Source of the DNA: Bactrocera neohumeralis
Lineage: Eukaryota > Arthropoda > Insecta > Diptera > Tephritidae
Length of the DNA stretch: 64,000 nucleotides
Assembly (NCBI RefSeq): GCF_024586455.1
Contig: NC_065921.1
Span: 46,584,574 to 46,648,573, forward strand
Reading direction: 5' to 3'
Below, piece after piece: positions 1-11,596 of this stretch; within the stretch, counting starts at the first letter, position 1, and every line of letters starts with the position of its first letter. The translations under genes and the position numbers were made by a program. The notes below the pieces were generated by a model. The model saw only the letters and a program-made list of their open reading frames with translations. It ran no database searches and was not told where the DNA came from.

Positions 1-190
1 CCATAACATCTTACTTATGTTCACACCCGTGTACGTAGAAAGAAAACAATTAGCAAAATCTGGATAATACAAATCAAAAACTGAATGCAAAATAGAATAC
101 GGCATACGGCGTACTTAAGAACAAAACTTAAAGCTGCGTTGCTTTCTAATGAAGTCTTACAGCACATTCCCCTGTTGCATGATTTTTGGG

Positions 191-290
191 NNNNNNNNNN
201 NNNNNNNNNNNNNNNNNNNNNNNNNNNNNNNNNNNNNNNNNNNNNNNNNNNNNNNNNNNNNNNNNNNNNNNNNNNNNNNNNNNNNNNNNN
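191..290. other. Assembly gap (100 N)
   Basis: Exactly 100 unknown bases. The sequence resumes at 291 with the 3' tail of a DINE-like repeat A, so the gap probably hides most of another copy of that repeat. Confidence 0.99.
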
Positions 291-325
291 CACTCGAACT
301 TAGCCCTTCCTTACTTGTTTTTTTT
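291..325 (+). repeat. 3' tail of a DINE-like repeat A copy
   Basis: The first bases after the gap match the terminal part of the A repeats that end near 1403, 9624 and 23622 (CCGAACTTAGCCCTTCCTTACTTG-like tail followed by a T run). Only the last ~30 bases are visible. A second A copy starts almost at once, so two copies stand head to tail here. Confidence 0.7.
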
Positions 326-336
326 TACTTTTCGTT

Positions 337-1403
337 TTTATACTCTCGCAGCAAAGTTGGTAAGGAGAGTATTATAGTTTTGTTCACATAATGGTTGTTT
401 GTAAGTCCTAAAACTAAAAGAGTCAGATATAGGGTTATATATACCAAAGTGATCAGGGTGACGAGTAGAGTTGAAATCCGGATGTCTGTCTGTCCGTCTG
501 CCCGTCCGCCTGTCCGTCCGTCCGTCCGTGCAAGCTGTAACTTGAGTAAAAATTGAGATATCATGATGAAACTTGGTACACGTATTCCCTCCATAAGAAG
601 GTTAAGTTCGAAGATGGGCAAAATCGGCCCACTGCCACGCCCACAAAATGGCGGAAACCGAAAACCTATAAAATGTCATAACTAAGCCATAAATAAAGGT
701 ATTAAAGTGAAATTTGGCACAAAGGATCACACTAGGGAGGGGCATGTTTGGACGTAATTTTTCGGAAAAGTGGGCGTGGCCCCGCCACCTACAAAGTTTT
801 TTGTTCATATCTCAGAAACTACTACAGCTATATCAACCAAACTCTTTAGAGTCGTTTCCTTCAGGCATTTCCATATACAGTTTAAAAATGGAAGAAATCG
901 GATAATAACCACGCCCACCTCCCATACAAAGGTTATGTTGAAAATCACTAAAAGTGCGTTAACCGACTAACAAAAAACGTCAGAAACACTAAATTTTACG
1001 GAAGATATGGCAAAAGAAAGCTGCACCCAGACTTTTTTCAAAAATTGAAAATGGGCGTGGCGTCGCCCACTTATGGACCAAAAACCATATCTCAGGAACT
1101 ACTCAACCGATTTCAATGAAATTCGGTATATAGTATTTTCTTTACACCCTGATGACATGTACGAAATATGGGGGAAATCGGTTCACAACCACGCCTTCTT
1201 CCAATATAACGCTATTTTGAATTCCATCTCATGCCTTCTCTGTATACATTAGGAACCAATAATGATAGCGGAATAAAACTTTACACAAATACGGTATTTG
1301 AAAAATATGTAAATGACAGATAATGAAATCTCGATTATCACTTTATCATGCGAGAGTATAAAATGTTCGGTGACACCCGAACTTAGCGCTTCCTTACTTG
1401 TTT
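337..1403 (+). repeat. DINE-like (Helentron-type) repeat A, copy 1
   Basis: A non-coding repeat of about 1.07 kb, one of four long A copies in the window. It starts with TATACTCTCGC, and the inverse GCGAGAGTATA lies about 45 bases before the end. It has a (CCGT)n tract at about 482-530, several blocks with GGGCGTGGC, and a 3' hairpin (GTTCGG / CCGAAC) followed by CTTCCTTACTTG. A 5' subterminal inverted repeat, a central tetranucleotide tract and a 3' hairpin is the known layout of Drosophila DINE-1 repeats, which are non-autonomous Helentrons. The family assignment is inferred from this layout. Open frames inside it are not genes. Confidence 0.8.
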
Positions 1404-1951
1404 AACGTTGTAATGCTGTATCGTTTATTTTAGGAGTGGTTAGGATCAATGTTGCTTTTGAAACATTAAGGGGCTATACCAGTGTGACACTTTTAAAAAA
1501 ATGTTTTTTTGTTTTTACTTTTTCGATAGTTTATATATTGAAAAATATCTTGTGAAATCGGCTTGATTAGTTTTTGAATGGCAGCATTCTAAACAGCGAC
1601 TGCTCGCAGGCATAAATCGGTCCACCTGCCTATGGACCGGTATCAATGGACTAAATTTATTTTGTGAATTGATGGATCTTCTTTCAAAATTTAATAATAA
1701 TACTTTCGTTGGATGTCTTCAAAATATAACGAAAGCTGCTGAATGCATTTATTAATGGAGTACACAAAAAGCCATAGCCCAAGAAAAAGCAAAAACTTTA
1801 CAGAAAGAAGGTTCGGTTGATTGCTTGACAGTTTCTGGAGACGGCACATGGAAAAAATGCGGCCACACTTCACGTTTCAGTATTACAACTCTTGCGGATA
1901 AATATAATAAAAAATTTATTGATACAATCGTAAAATCAATTTATTGTAAGA

Positions 1952-3614
1952 CAGTGGCGTAGCTAGGGAGGCGAAGGGGCCGTCGCCCCGGGCGCAACGT
2001 CTTGGGGGCGGCAAAACGATCTTCGCTGTTTTTTAATATTCAGAAAAATACTTCAACAAATTTTTTTACAAAATATATTATAAAAGATAAAGAGTTGTAC
2101 ACTCACAATATAATAGTCTGAATAACAATGAAAAATATTAATTTTTACTCGAACACACTTCAGTCTTTGAATTTGTCTTATATCTTTCTTTACACTAGTG
2201 ATACAACTTAAAGATGCACTTTTCTAGCTTTGATCGCTGCAAAATCACATATCATATCATCGTAATTAATATTAAAAAATATTATCTTCTGAATTAAGTA
2301 CAGGATTATCATCTTCATTGTCCGTGCCTATCACGTCTGCACTATTTTTTTCCGTTTCGTCACTCTTTGGCAATTCTAAACAAAATTAGAAAGAAATATT
2401 AAAATAAACGTAGCGAATAAAAAGATAATATTCATACTAATATTATTCTAATTATTATTTTTAAAACGACGTTAAAAAGTACGTTCCTTGAAAGTTTACT
2501 TTGAGAAATTTGGCAAAATTATAAGTAGGTTATATGCTTTATATAGTCGAGAAAATGCAAGATCTCATTTAAGGCAGATTGTTCAAGCAAATTCATGTTG
2601 TTTCATATAATTTTGTATCAAAATTTAATCGGATTGACGCTATGATTAGTTATAAAATGAGAATCTAACCAATCGTATAGAATAACTTGGAAATATTTTG
2701 TATCATATTTGAACATCTATCCAACTATTGTGTCGTCATGTTAAAAATCAAGACTACAGAACAATCTAGCCGTGTCGTTCTTACCAATTTCATCTGCATC
2801 CTTATTGTATTCATTGTCAGTTTCTCCTGATGAGGTCGAGTCGTCGAATAAGCAGGCCGCACCTAGCGCAGTCGTTCCCTTGTTGATAAACGCTTCCATG
2901 AAATTTACGCTTTTTCATCTTCCGAAACTGCGCGCCACTGGGTTTGTTTCGTTTCGTTTTGCTATGTTTGAAGATAAGCTAATCTGAAGTCATAATAAAT
3001 AACAGCTTCTTTGGTATAATATACTGATTGTTATAATTACTGATTATAATGCAAATGATTTAAATTATCTACTACAGTAACAAATATATACACTATTTGA
3101 ATCAGTAACGACTTTCGTGCTTAAGGTAGTACGAGCGTGTATTCGTTTTTGAATGATTTTTTTTCCATTTTCAAGAAACATTTGTAACAGTATTTTTATT
3201 TTCACTCTGTCGTCGCGACGTGTGACTCTCACAGTTACCCTATGCTTTGAATGTAACAAATGCTTTTATTTCTCCAAATTTTCAAAAATGGTATTTAAAA
3301 ACTCCAATTCGGGCAAAAATTCCTGCAAATTGTGTCAAAAGTGTACAAGATATAGGGCGAAAATTGGCTTTTTCTATGGCTTTTAATAAGATTTCTTGTA
3401 AATTTACTGTCAATTTCCTCAAAAAACGTATTCTGAGAATTTCGGAACTTCAGAATTTTCGTGGCTTCTAGTTCCTAAATTTTATATACTTAATAGCGAA
3501 GATATTTTGTAAAAATTCACTTTTGTTCGAACCACCTCATGAAACTTGTAGGTAGAAAGACAAAGGGGGGCGGCAGAACATCCTTGGCCCCAGGCGCCCG
3601 AAGTTACGCCACTG
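1952..3614 (-). mobile_element. hAT-superfamily element with perfect 8-bp target duplication
   Basis: The element begins CAGTGGCGTAGCT and ends with AGTTACGCCACTG, so the termini are inverted repeats starting CAGTGGCGTA, typical of hAT elements. It is flanked by TTGTAAGA on both sides (1944-1951 and 3615-3622), a perfect 8-bp duplication as expected for hAT. At 1,663 bp it is too short to encode a full transposase of about 600 residues. Only N-terminal exon remnants are found on the minus strand. The intact duplication suggests a fairly recent insertion of a non-autonomous copy. Confidence 0.88.
2300..2900 (-). pseudogene. Remnant N-terminal exons of a hAT transposase
   Basis: On the minus strand an ATG at 2900-2898 opens MEAFINKG. 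After a one-base frame slip an acidic stretch follows (LFDDSTSSGETDNE) up to a good 5' splice site GTAAG (2784-2780). A second acidic segment starts after a 3' splice site (AG at 2377-2376) and reads ELPKSDETEKNSADV. An acidic N-terminus before the zinc finger is common in hAT transposases of the ZMYM/KIAA1586 type. The BED/TTF zinc finger, catalytic domain and dimerisation domain are absent. I assign it to the hAT from its position between the hAT termini, not from a diagnostic motif. Confidence 0.45.
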
Positions 3615-3994
3615 TTGTAAGAGTTGTGAACTATGGGAAAAGAAAAAATATTCTCATCCTGAACAATATGAAGAATGGTATGAAAAGCGTGACGATTGCG
3701 ATGCAAATCATGTTGGAACGGCTGGAAAAATGGAAGTTGACAGTGTAAAAGACATTTTTGGCTACTCGATTGATCAATACGGAGCGAAATACGTTCGCTA
3801 TATTGGCGACGGTGATAGTGCCACATACAAAGGCTTATTGGATTTGAATCCATACGACGATATACATATAGAAAAAAGAGATGACATCCGAATCAAGCAG
3901 GCGGAGATACGTCACGCGGCGTCCTCAAAAGAGGGAAAAAACAATCCGGAGACAAGCATTATCATCTTTGCAGGCATATTTCGAGGAATCAAGG

Positions 3995-4215
3995 GCTTGT
4001 ATGGAAAACTTTCGCATTTGACGTGGTATCTTCACGAAATTTGACATGGATTACTGCTTAAGGTAACAATATAATCTCCAAAAAAATTGTTCAGAACGAA
4101 TTACTATAGCATATATGTAGCTTCCATACAAACTGAACACATAGTTACTAACAGAAGTGCACCTGTGAAGGGTATTTAGCTTCATTGCAACCGAAGTTAA
4201 CGTTGTTTTCTTATT
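3995..4215 (+). repeat. Fragment of DINE-like repeat B (3' part)
   Basis: This stretch matches 58964-59125 closely (CACGAAATTTGACATGG, then GCACCTGTGAAGGG). It ends with the B-family hairpin formed by CTTC...CCGAAG followed by TTAACGTT. It lies inside the TTAA-flanked element, downstream of the transposase fragment. Confidence 0.7.
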
Positions 4216-4369
4216 TTTCAATATTTTTGTATAAAAAAAATTTAATATAGCTAAAAATATACTTTATTACGTCCATAGAGCGTCGAAACATTCAATCTAG
4301 TACTTTCTTTTAAACAAATTCACGAAAATCGCCTAATTTTTCATGCGTTATACTGGTATAGCCCCTTAA

Positions 4370-6729
4370 TGTGAGAAGACGGAGCTCTTGATGTACTCAA
4401 TCCATGCAATATTACTCATTAATTTATTTTTTACATATATTTACCTTGTATGAATATACTCAATCATCAAAAAACTATTTTCAGTTTTTTGTTTGCAAAT
4501 TAACAATTCGGTCAGTTTTTTTTTGATCTTCTTAAAGTGTAATGTCGTGTCGTATTAATAAATTATTACTAATAAGAAAAGTGAGTGCTCATTACAAGAA
4601 ACACTTTGAAAAAGCATCCTAAAGATTTCAAATGGACTGCAAATTATTTAAATATGAAATGTGCACTTCCGACAATGAGGACAAAAGTATTGCTTTTTGC
4701 TTTTGAGAAGAAACCACCACTCAGTCTAAGAGAAGCTAAAGAAAAGCTTTATTTTAACAAGTAGGAAAACAAAACCATGATTTGAGCAATGTCATATCTA
4801 CAGATGAGTTAATTTTTTTCCACGCCTCAAGACATGTTTGGCTAGGAAAAGGACAAAACAGTATGAAGATTTGTGTATATATTTATTGAAGTATCGAATT
4901 TCTTTACACAAAAATTTCTGACTGAGTAAGCTGATGTCAATATTTTAAAAACGGTTGATTCTCAAATTGCTTGGTATAATATAAAGAGGACCACCATGGC
5001 ACTAATACAAATGTTACAGTAGACATACGTATATTCTATGGGCTATTGTACGTAACCAATATTTATGTACATACTCAGAAACATACACATGTATAAACAT
5101 GTATTTGCGCGCACTTAACATACGCAAATTTAAATGTCAGCACAACAAATGCCAAACAAACACTAATAATCAAACAACTTTAAAAAGCAAATATGTACTA
5201 ACACATCATGCATACACATATTTATTCCCTGTACATATCCATATGAAATGCATTACGTTGTCAATATTCAGATGCCATGGCACGGCGATAAAGGTCGCCC
5301 AAACACATCGCTTATTAATTACCATACTGTTGGGCGTCGAAGAACTTGAACCAGCAAATCAACTACCTACGGCGCCAATGATGATTTAAGTGTCCACAGA
5401 GCATTGAAAAGGTGTTCTAGGCAATGTATATAAAATATTCGAACCCACAAGTCAAAGAATTGTGGTTGTATACATTTTATAATGTTGCGCCACAACTTAA
5501 CTATTTAAATATAAACAGAAGTTTACCTGTACATTCACATCCACCATGTAAGAGATATATTCTGTCGCTAAGGTATTAATATGCTTTAACTTTGTTCAGC
5601 TTCATTCTAAAAGTCTACAACCACACGTTTTACACTCACGTACTTTTCACATAAATACAATATGATATATACTATATAACGATCCTGAGTATGTACTTAG
5701 GTATTGCTCATAAAGAGCCCTCATATACATATTTTTAATTTATGCGCGAATTAAAATTTCTATTGTACAGGTAATGCAATATTGCTAAACGGGAAATAAT
5801 TTTTAAGAGCAATAATTTGCAAATGACACTATGAAATTCTTAAGTGCAAAGAAGGCAAACTCTATAATTAAAATACAATTTCATGTTCATAGAAGCTACG
5901 TAAAAATATTAAAGATCTTAAAGGGTGTTTTTTTGAAATGTTGTTGAAGAAACAAAACGTGTTTACAAAAGTAAGGTCCATATTCCCATTTATCAAACAG
6001 AATATTCGTATCGTCCGTAGATCTTATCTCGAATGATAACAAAGCTTGTAAAAATTCGATATTACTCGTTATGAGCGAACTTCGATAATCAACCAATTTC
6101 CGGCATATTTGAAATGAAAGCTGTTCTCAAGGAAAAGCAGATTTATATATTTTGCATAGTCAGTATTTATGGCCTGAATTTTAAAAAACCTTGATATAGT
6201 CCGTTTTAGTATGGAATCTGTTCTTAGTCAGAAGATGGGAGTTTAGCAATGAAAACAAGCATAGTATTTGCACACATTTGGTTATAGACTTTCGCTCTAT
6301 GACTACGATAAATACTTCGAACAAATTCATGTTCAAAATAATGTGGATTTTATAATAGTATATGTTTATTAAAGCGACGAATATAAGTTGTTGGAGAAAG
6401 TTTTCCTTTCAATCACCTAAAAAATAAAATAATTTTGGTAGCGAAATCAAATTAAAGACCATAAGCATATATTGCATGATACTTTCGGAGGAATTTTTCG
6501 AACGTATAAGACACCAGGTAACTCCTTAAAAGTTTCTAATATTTGGTTCACAAAATATTGTAAAATTTTTTATAACCCGAACCGTTTAAATCCTTTGACT
6601 ATGTAGTATCTTTGTGATTAATTAAGACACCTCACTTTAAGTTTAAAATTAACTTATTTCTCTTAAATGTCAAGTAAACTAAAAAATAAACTTCGATACT
6701 TTCTAACCATAGAGCTCTCAATACGTAAT
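4370..6729. other. AT-rich intergenic tract, no gene recognised
   Basis: No protein motif, long open frame or repeat boundary that I can support. The 96-residue frame at 5099-5389 has no recognisable domain and coding-unlike composition. Confidence 0.6.
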
Positions 6730-7716
6730 CCTGAACAGGGAATATTAAGTTTCCCACCGTATTTGTAACGCCCAAAAAGAGACGTCGGAATTACTCTGGG
6801 CAAAAAAAGTAAGACTTTCTAATTTAAATTTCGCATGAAAACCCATTTGTTAAAATATTTCTTTTCTTGGTTGGTATGATTATCATCTGTGTAAATGTCA
6901 AATCAAGAAAACACTTGTGTTAATATACGCTTGTTCTTCTAAAGTACATAAAGTCGATTCGGCGCTTTTTACGATGAGTAAATTTATTCAATAAGCAAGT
7001 TCCATTAAATTAAATAAAAACCACATCCAGAACGGTCATAAATCAACTGATGACCAACACATCAATATAATTAAAGAATTGGTGCCTGAGAATCGATGAT
7101 TAACACTGACATCTTTCGAATATCAGAAGCATTTGCGAAAACTATTTTGAAAAATCATTTGGCGATGAAACTTACAGCCCGGAAGCAGACGATCAAACGG
7201 TCGAATATCTTGGCAAAGGTGAGCGGAATTCGAAAAACCACGTCAAAGCAGGACAAACATTAAGGTTATGTTAACAGTTGTCCTCGATTATCGAGGTGTG
7301 GAGCACTCCGAATTCCTTCCGACTGGCCAAACCGTTAACAAGGAGTACTATTTGAGTGCTATGTGTCGTTTGTGAGAAGCTACTCGAAAACTGGTGATTT
7401 TTGCTTCACGATAACGCACCGTCGCATACTGCATGGATTCTTCGTTAGTTTTTCGGCAAATTTTCAACCGGTATCGCGCCGCTAACACCAATTCGCCTGA
7501 TTTGACTTCGTGTGACTTCTGGGAAACCGTTTCGAGTCAATTGATGACGATGAAGGTTATCTCAGAAATAGATTTTAACACCTGTTTCGAAGATTAGAAA
7601 AGACGTTGGCACAAATATATTGTGGTGAAGGGCTTACGTGAGAGGAGGACGATATAAATTTTGAAGAAAATTATGGCTTCGGTGCAGTCGAAGTTAAAGT
7701 TTTTTTTTGTTGTGAA
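6730..7716 (+). repeat. DINE-like repeat B, interrupted by a mariner
   Basis: The 5' end of repeat B (CCTGAACAGGGAATATTAAG, then CGCCCAAAAAGAGACGTCGG) is at about 6733-6800. The characteristic 3' end (GCTTCGGTGCAGTCGAAGTT with a T run) is at about 7679-7716. Between them lies a mariner transposase remnant. The simplest reading is one B copy split by a mariner, but I could not define the mariner's terminal repeats, so two separate B fragments remain possible. Confidence 0.5.
7060..7665 (+). pseudogene. Degenerate mariner transposase
   Basis: Disrupted frames carry the mariner catalytic landmarks in order: VLDYRGVEHSEFLPTGQTV (first Asp, about 7282-7340), LLHDNAPSHTAW (second Asp, about 7403-7435), and SPDLTSCDF-like residues (third Asp, about 7492-7520). 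The C-terminal part ends RWHKYIVVKG. The D,D34D spacing is that of mariner, not Tc1. Many frameshifts and stops make it inactive. The N-terminal HTH region (about 7030-7160) is only faintly visible. Confidence 0.8.
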
Positions 7717-7869
7717 CCCTTGTAGTGATATTGTATTTTATTATGTTATTATGCTTCAGCAAATAAGTTCAGATGCTTAATAAAGCTGATTCAAATCGGC
7801 ACAATATATTAAATGAAATTTATTATCATCTGCCAGTATTGCGTATTCCAAAGTAAACCGGATGTTTTC

Positions 7870-8520
7870 TATATGTCGTCTGATGCGTTAGAATGTGGTA
7901 TCTTTATGGATTGTCCAGTGAGAATTTCATGACGTTTCATTGATTGGAAGTGAAGTTATTGCGTTTTAAGTGTCAGTATATTTGTGTTATCGGTGCAAAA
8001 ATAAGATTCGAACAAGAGCTTTTACCGAAACGTTTCAATTGATGAAACAAGTTTATGGCGATGATTGCCTATCCCGTAGCAGAGAGCACAAGTGGTTTCA
8101 ACATATTCGAAACTGTGCGTAAATTTATCAAAAATCAGCCGAAGTCATCATTGAAATTCATGGAAATGGAATTGAACATCTCCAAAACATTGATTTATCG
8201 CATTTTGACCAAACATTTAGGCTTACGAAAGGTGTGTGCACGGTTTGGTCCGCACAAATTGACTGCCATATGGCATCGTGCGACTTCTTCTTTTTCGGAA
8301 AAAATGCATTTGCCCATAAAAAGCAAGCGCTATGCAGACGAAGAGGCCATTCGAAAGGCTTGCACCGGCATACTGGTGGCCATACCGGCCAACGAGCAAA
8401 AACACCGTTCGACATGCTTTTGGACCATGTAAAAAGCTGTATTCAAGCAGAAGGAGACTATTTTGAATAAAATAAATTGATTTTAATGAAAAAGCCATTT
8501 GTTCTGCTTACTACGGAAAT
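7870..8520 (+). mobile_element. Internally deleted mariner-like element
   Basis: The leader at about 7880-8000 (GATGCGTTAGAATGTGG, then GTTATTGCGTTTTAAGTG) matches the reverse complement of 61060-61165, where a related mariner begins. The body holds the start and end of a mariner transposase joined across a deletion. The 3' terminal repeat is not resolved. Repeat A copy 2 follows about 70 bases downstream. Confidence 0.7.
8010..8468 (+). pseudogene. Mariner transposase with catalytic core deleted
   Basis: The N-terminal part reads FQLMKQVYGDDCLSR and then WFQHIRN, typical of mariner HTH regions. It continues through EMELNISKTLIYRILTKHLG to KVCARF. After a junction near 8270 the frame resumes in the C-terminal part: CDFFFFGK, KRYADEEAIRKACTGI, and (another frame) FDMLLDHVKSCIQAEGDYFE to a stop at 8468-8470. 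The first and second catalytic Asp are missing, so it cannot be active. The minus-strand copy at 60555-61165 is deleted in nearly the same place, which suggests that both derive from one deleted, cross-mobilised subfamily. Confidence 0.82.
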
Positions 8521-8589
8521 CATTTTGTATATAACAATCTGTTCGTGATATTATTGTCTGAGATATTATTGTGACCCTGTAGGATTTTT

Positions 8590-9624
8590 TTATACTCTAA
8601 CAATGTTGCTAAGGAGAGTATTATAGTTTTGTTCACATAACGGTTGGTTGTAAGTCCTAAAACTAAAAGAGTCAGATATAGGGTTATATATACCAAAGTG
8701 ATCAGGGTGACGAGTAGAGTCGAAATCCGGATGTCTGTCTGTCCGTCCGTGCAAGCTGTAACTTGAGTAAAAATTGAGATATCATGATGAAACTTGGTAC
8801 ACGTATTCCTTGGCTCCTTAAGAAGGTTAAGTTCGAAGATGGGCAAAATCGGCATACTGCCACGCCCACAAAATGGCGGAAACCAAAAACCTATAAAGTG
8901 TTATAACTAAGCCATAAATAAAGATATTAAAGTAAAATTTGGCACAAAGGATCGCATTAGGGAGGGGCATATGTGGACGCAATTTTTTTGGAAATTGACT
9001 GTATTTGTTGTACATATCTCGGAAGCTACTATAGCTATGTCAACCAAACTCTACAGAGTCGTTTTCTTCAGGCATTTCCATATGCAGTTCAAAAATGGAA
9101 GAAATCGGATAATAACCACGCCCACTTCCCATACAAAGGTTATGTTGAAAATCACTAAAAGTGCGTTAACCGACAAACAAAAAACATCAGAAACACTCAA
9201 TTTTACGGAAGAAATGGCAGAAGGAAACTGCCACCAGGCTTTTTTTAAAAATTGAAAATGGGCGTGGCCTCGCCCACTTATGGACCAAAAACCATATCTC
9301 AGGAACTACTAAACCAATTTCAATGAAATTCGGTATATAATATTTTCTTAACACCCTGATGACATGTACGAAATATGGGTGAAATCGGTTTACAACCACG
9401 CCTTCTTCCAATATAACGCTATTTTGAATTCCATCTGATGCCTTTTCTGTATAATACGAGTATATACATTAGGAACCAATGATGATAGCGGAATAAAACT
9501 TTACAAAAATACGGTATTTGAAAAATATGTAAATGACATATAATGAAATCTCGATTGTCACTTTATCATGCGAGAGTATAAAATGTTCGGGGACACCCGA
9601 ACTTAGCCCTTCCTTACTTGTTTT
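8590..9624 (+). repeat. DINE-like repeat A, copy 2
   Basis: A full-length A copy of about 1.03 kb from TATACTCTAAC to CTTCCTTACTTG plus a T run. The tetranucleotide tract near 8733-8750 is short. It is highly similar to copies 1, 3 and 4. No genes. Confidence 0.82.
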
Positions 9625-11453
9625 TGTTATTTTCGGTCGTTACTTTCTTAAACATGTATTACCTTATTAATTACTTAAAAAATTAAAAACAAAATTACAA
9701 AAATAATAAAAAACATTAAACAGGTGGCAAGTTCCCGTAGCAAGCAGTCTCGTTAGCTAAAAGAACTTTGCTACCCAAAACATAATATTTTTCACCTAAT
9801 TTTCTATATGTTTTGAACTTTTATAAAAGTAGCAGCAATCTTAAATGATTGCTTACATGTTGGAAAAAATACCAGTATATAAAAGAAATACTTAAGCCTG
9901 CCTTAAGTTAATGCTGTGTAGTTTAAGTTTATAATGGAATTTAGTATCACGCAATTTCTCTGCAGTATATTTTATTCTTCACAATATTTTCCTATTTAGC
10001 TGCAGTCTTAAGTGTATCATTATGTATGGTATACACTTGTGAAATTTTCGACATACGAGACTTCAGGCAGCACGCTCCAACAATTTGGATAAATACACAA
10101 ATAAAGCAGCAAATAAAAGCACATTATCAATCAAGTTAACACTCTCAATCTAAACGTTCACTTATTCACGAGACATAGACTCCTGCGGAGCTGAATGTAT
10201 TGATATAGAAGAGAATTTGCTTGAATTTGGATAGACATATGTAGGAAATAAGTATACTCTGAATAATTTTTAGTAAGCAAGTATATACTGATTTAGTTGT
10301 ATCTTTATTCACATTCAAAAAGCAACTGTCCAGTTTATCCGTTGTCGAGTACGCGTCTCGCATATTCGTCAAGTTGGGATTGACTACGGCTACTATAGCA
10401 TGGTTGCATTCTTTCGTATTTATGTAGTTTAAGTTAAAAATGTAAGTAATAGGTGTTTAGTTAGAAATGTAAGTAAACAATAATATATTTATATATATTA
10501 ATATTAATATATCTGTCCGCTTCGAGTTGTCCGTCCGTGTACGTTTTCTACACATATATATATATATACAGTTTTCGGACATCCGCTTATCAATGAAAAA
10601 TCTATAACATCATTTGTTTAATATTTGTTGTTTGTCAACTAGCATGAATTTTGGCATAGATCGCCCCACTTGTCTTATATATCTGTCTGTTGTATTTATA
10701 TTTTAAACCGGAACTAATAGCGACGCAAGAATCGAAAAGCTATCTCACATAACTACGCCTTCTATATATTTTCATCTTCTATCTCTACAAGAAAAAAGAG
10801 ACTAGTAACACAATTACTTTGGAAACATAATATTCGCTAGCTGATTGATCTGATTCGCATGGTCTGCAGATTATTACGGAAAAATATAGCGTACTTAAAG
10901 TAGGCAGCCGGTACTTACATCCTAACCTGCTCAGCTGTCTAGAACTGGATGCTAATCAATTTGTTTGAGGATCCTCCGAAAGCAGTAAAGGACGAAAATG
11001 TGTAAATTACGGAAATAGCTGTGTTGTATACAAATAACTGTACATATGTATATATATGTCTTCTACGACTGTGTGGTTAACTGTTCACACCAAGTTTGCA
11101 TGTAAATCACACAAATGATTTTATGTGTATGTGTTTGTTTGTGTCTAGTCGTAAAAAAATGGCGCTAGTCCAAAACTTGGCAATATTTCATGCTTGTTTC
11201 CTTCGCCATTTTTTACTTGCGCGCATTTTTCGATTGGTAATGTACGTGCTATCGTGTAAGTTTCAAGTTTTGACGTATGCACTTGACTCGGAATTTTAAT
11301 TCGCAGATGTCAGTTGCTCGATATTTTCCGGCTGAGTATAACTGTTGGAAATATTTGTGCGCTTATCTGTCAGTGTTACTGGAGATACTTAATACTCGCA
11401 GAAAACAGTATCCCGTAATATGTAATATAATTTGTTTGCGGTATGTACATATA
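9625..11453. other. AT-rich tract with a diverged DINE-like fragment
   Basis: No gene found. Around 10500-10760 a decayed repeat is visible (GTCCGTCCGTG, then CATGAATTTTGGCATAGATC and CACATAACTACGCC). AT microsatellites occupy about 10478-10570. The frames at 11096-11531 show no recognisable domain. Confidence 0.55.
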
Positions 11454-11596
11454 CAGCTGAGGACACATAAGTGGCACATTTTTTTATCTTCTTATTTGTG
11501 TTACAGTATCATAAATGTTTTTAATAAATAACAAGTGTTTGGGTTTTTTTAAAAGGTTCAATCTTTGTCTTTAATAACAGTACAAAATTCATTGCT

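Larger units (their letters stand above)
1756..3890 (+). pseudogene. Kolobok/Mutator-like transposase, split by hAT insertion
   Basis: Two coding pieces belong to one protein. The first (about 1756-1951) reads KAIAQEKAKTLQKEG and then DGTWKKCGHTS, with a candidate catalytic Asp at 1840-1842. The second (about 3615-3890) begins CKSCELWEKK, continues through YEEWYEKRDDCD, and contains the acidic motif IGDGDS with Asp codons at 3808-3810 and 3814-3816, then Y and GLLDLNPY. The two pieces come into the same reading frame once the hAT element and one copy of its duplication are discounted, so the hAT insertion itself broke this frame. There is a stop upstream at about 1753, and no N-terminal THAP-like region or C-terminus is seen. 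The gene was truncated before the insertion. Family assignment is from motif recall only. Confidence 0.72.
1470..4365 (+). mobile_element. TTAA-flanked DNA transposon, Kolobok/Mutator-like, with nested hAT
   Basis: Terminal inverted repeats GGGGCTATACCAGT (1470-1483) and ACTGGTATAGCCCC (4352-4365) are each bordered by TTAA (1466-1469 and 4366-4369). TTAA target duplications are known for the piggyBac and Kolobok superfamilies. The split transposase inside carries DGTW and GDGDS motifs of the Mutator-like transposase domain, not a piggyBac DDE_7 domain, so Kolobok-like is the better fit. Total length is 2,896 bp; without the hAT insertion at 1952-3614 it would be about 1.2 kb, so the element was already internally deleted. 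A fragment of repeat B also sits near its 3' end. Confidence 0.75.

Noticed and set aside
21..391. Open frames spanning the N gap
   Set aside because: They exist only because unknown bases cannot create stop codons.
1466..4369. piggyBac assignment from TTAA alone
   Set aside because: The enclosed transposase motifs are Mutator/Kolobok-like rather than piggyBac.
5099..5389. 96-residue open frame
   Set aside because: No recognisable domain, low-complexity AT-rich context and no splice or conservation evidence.
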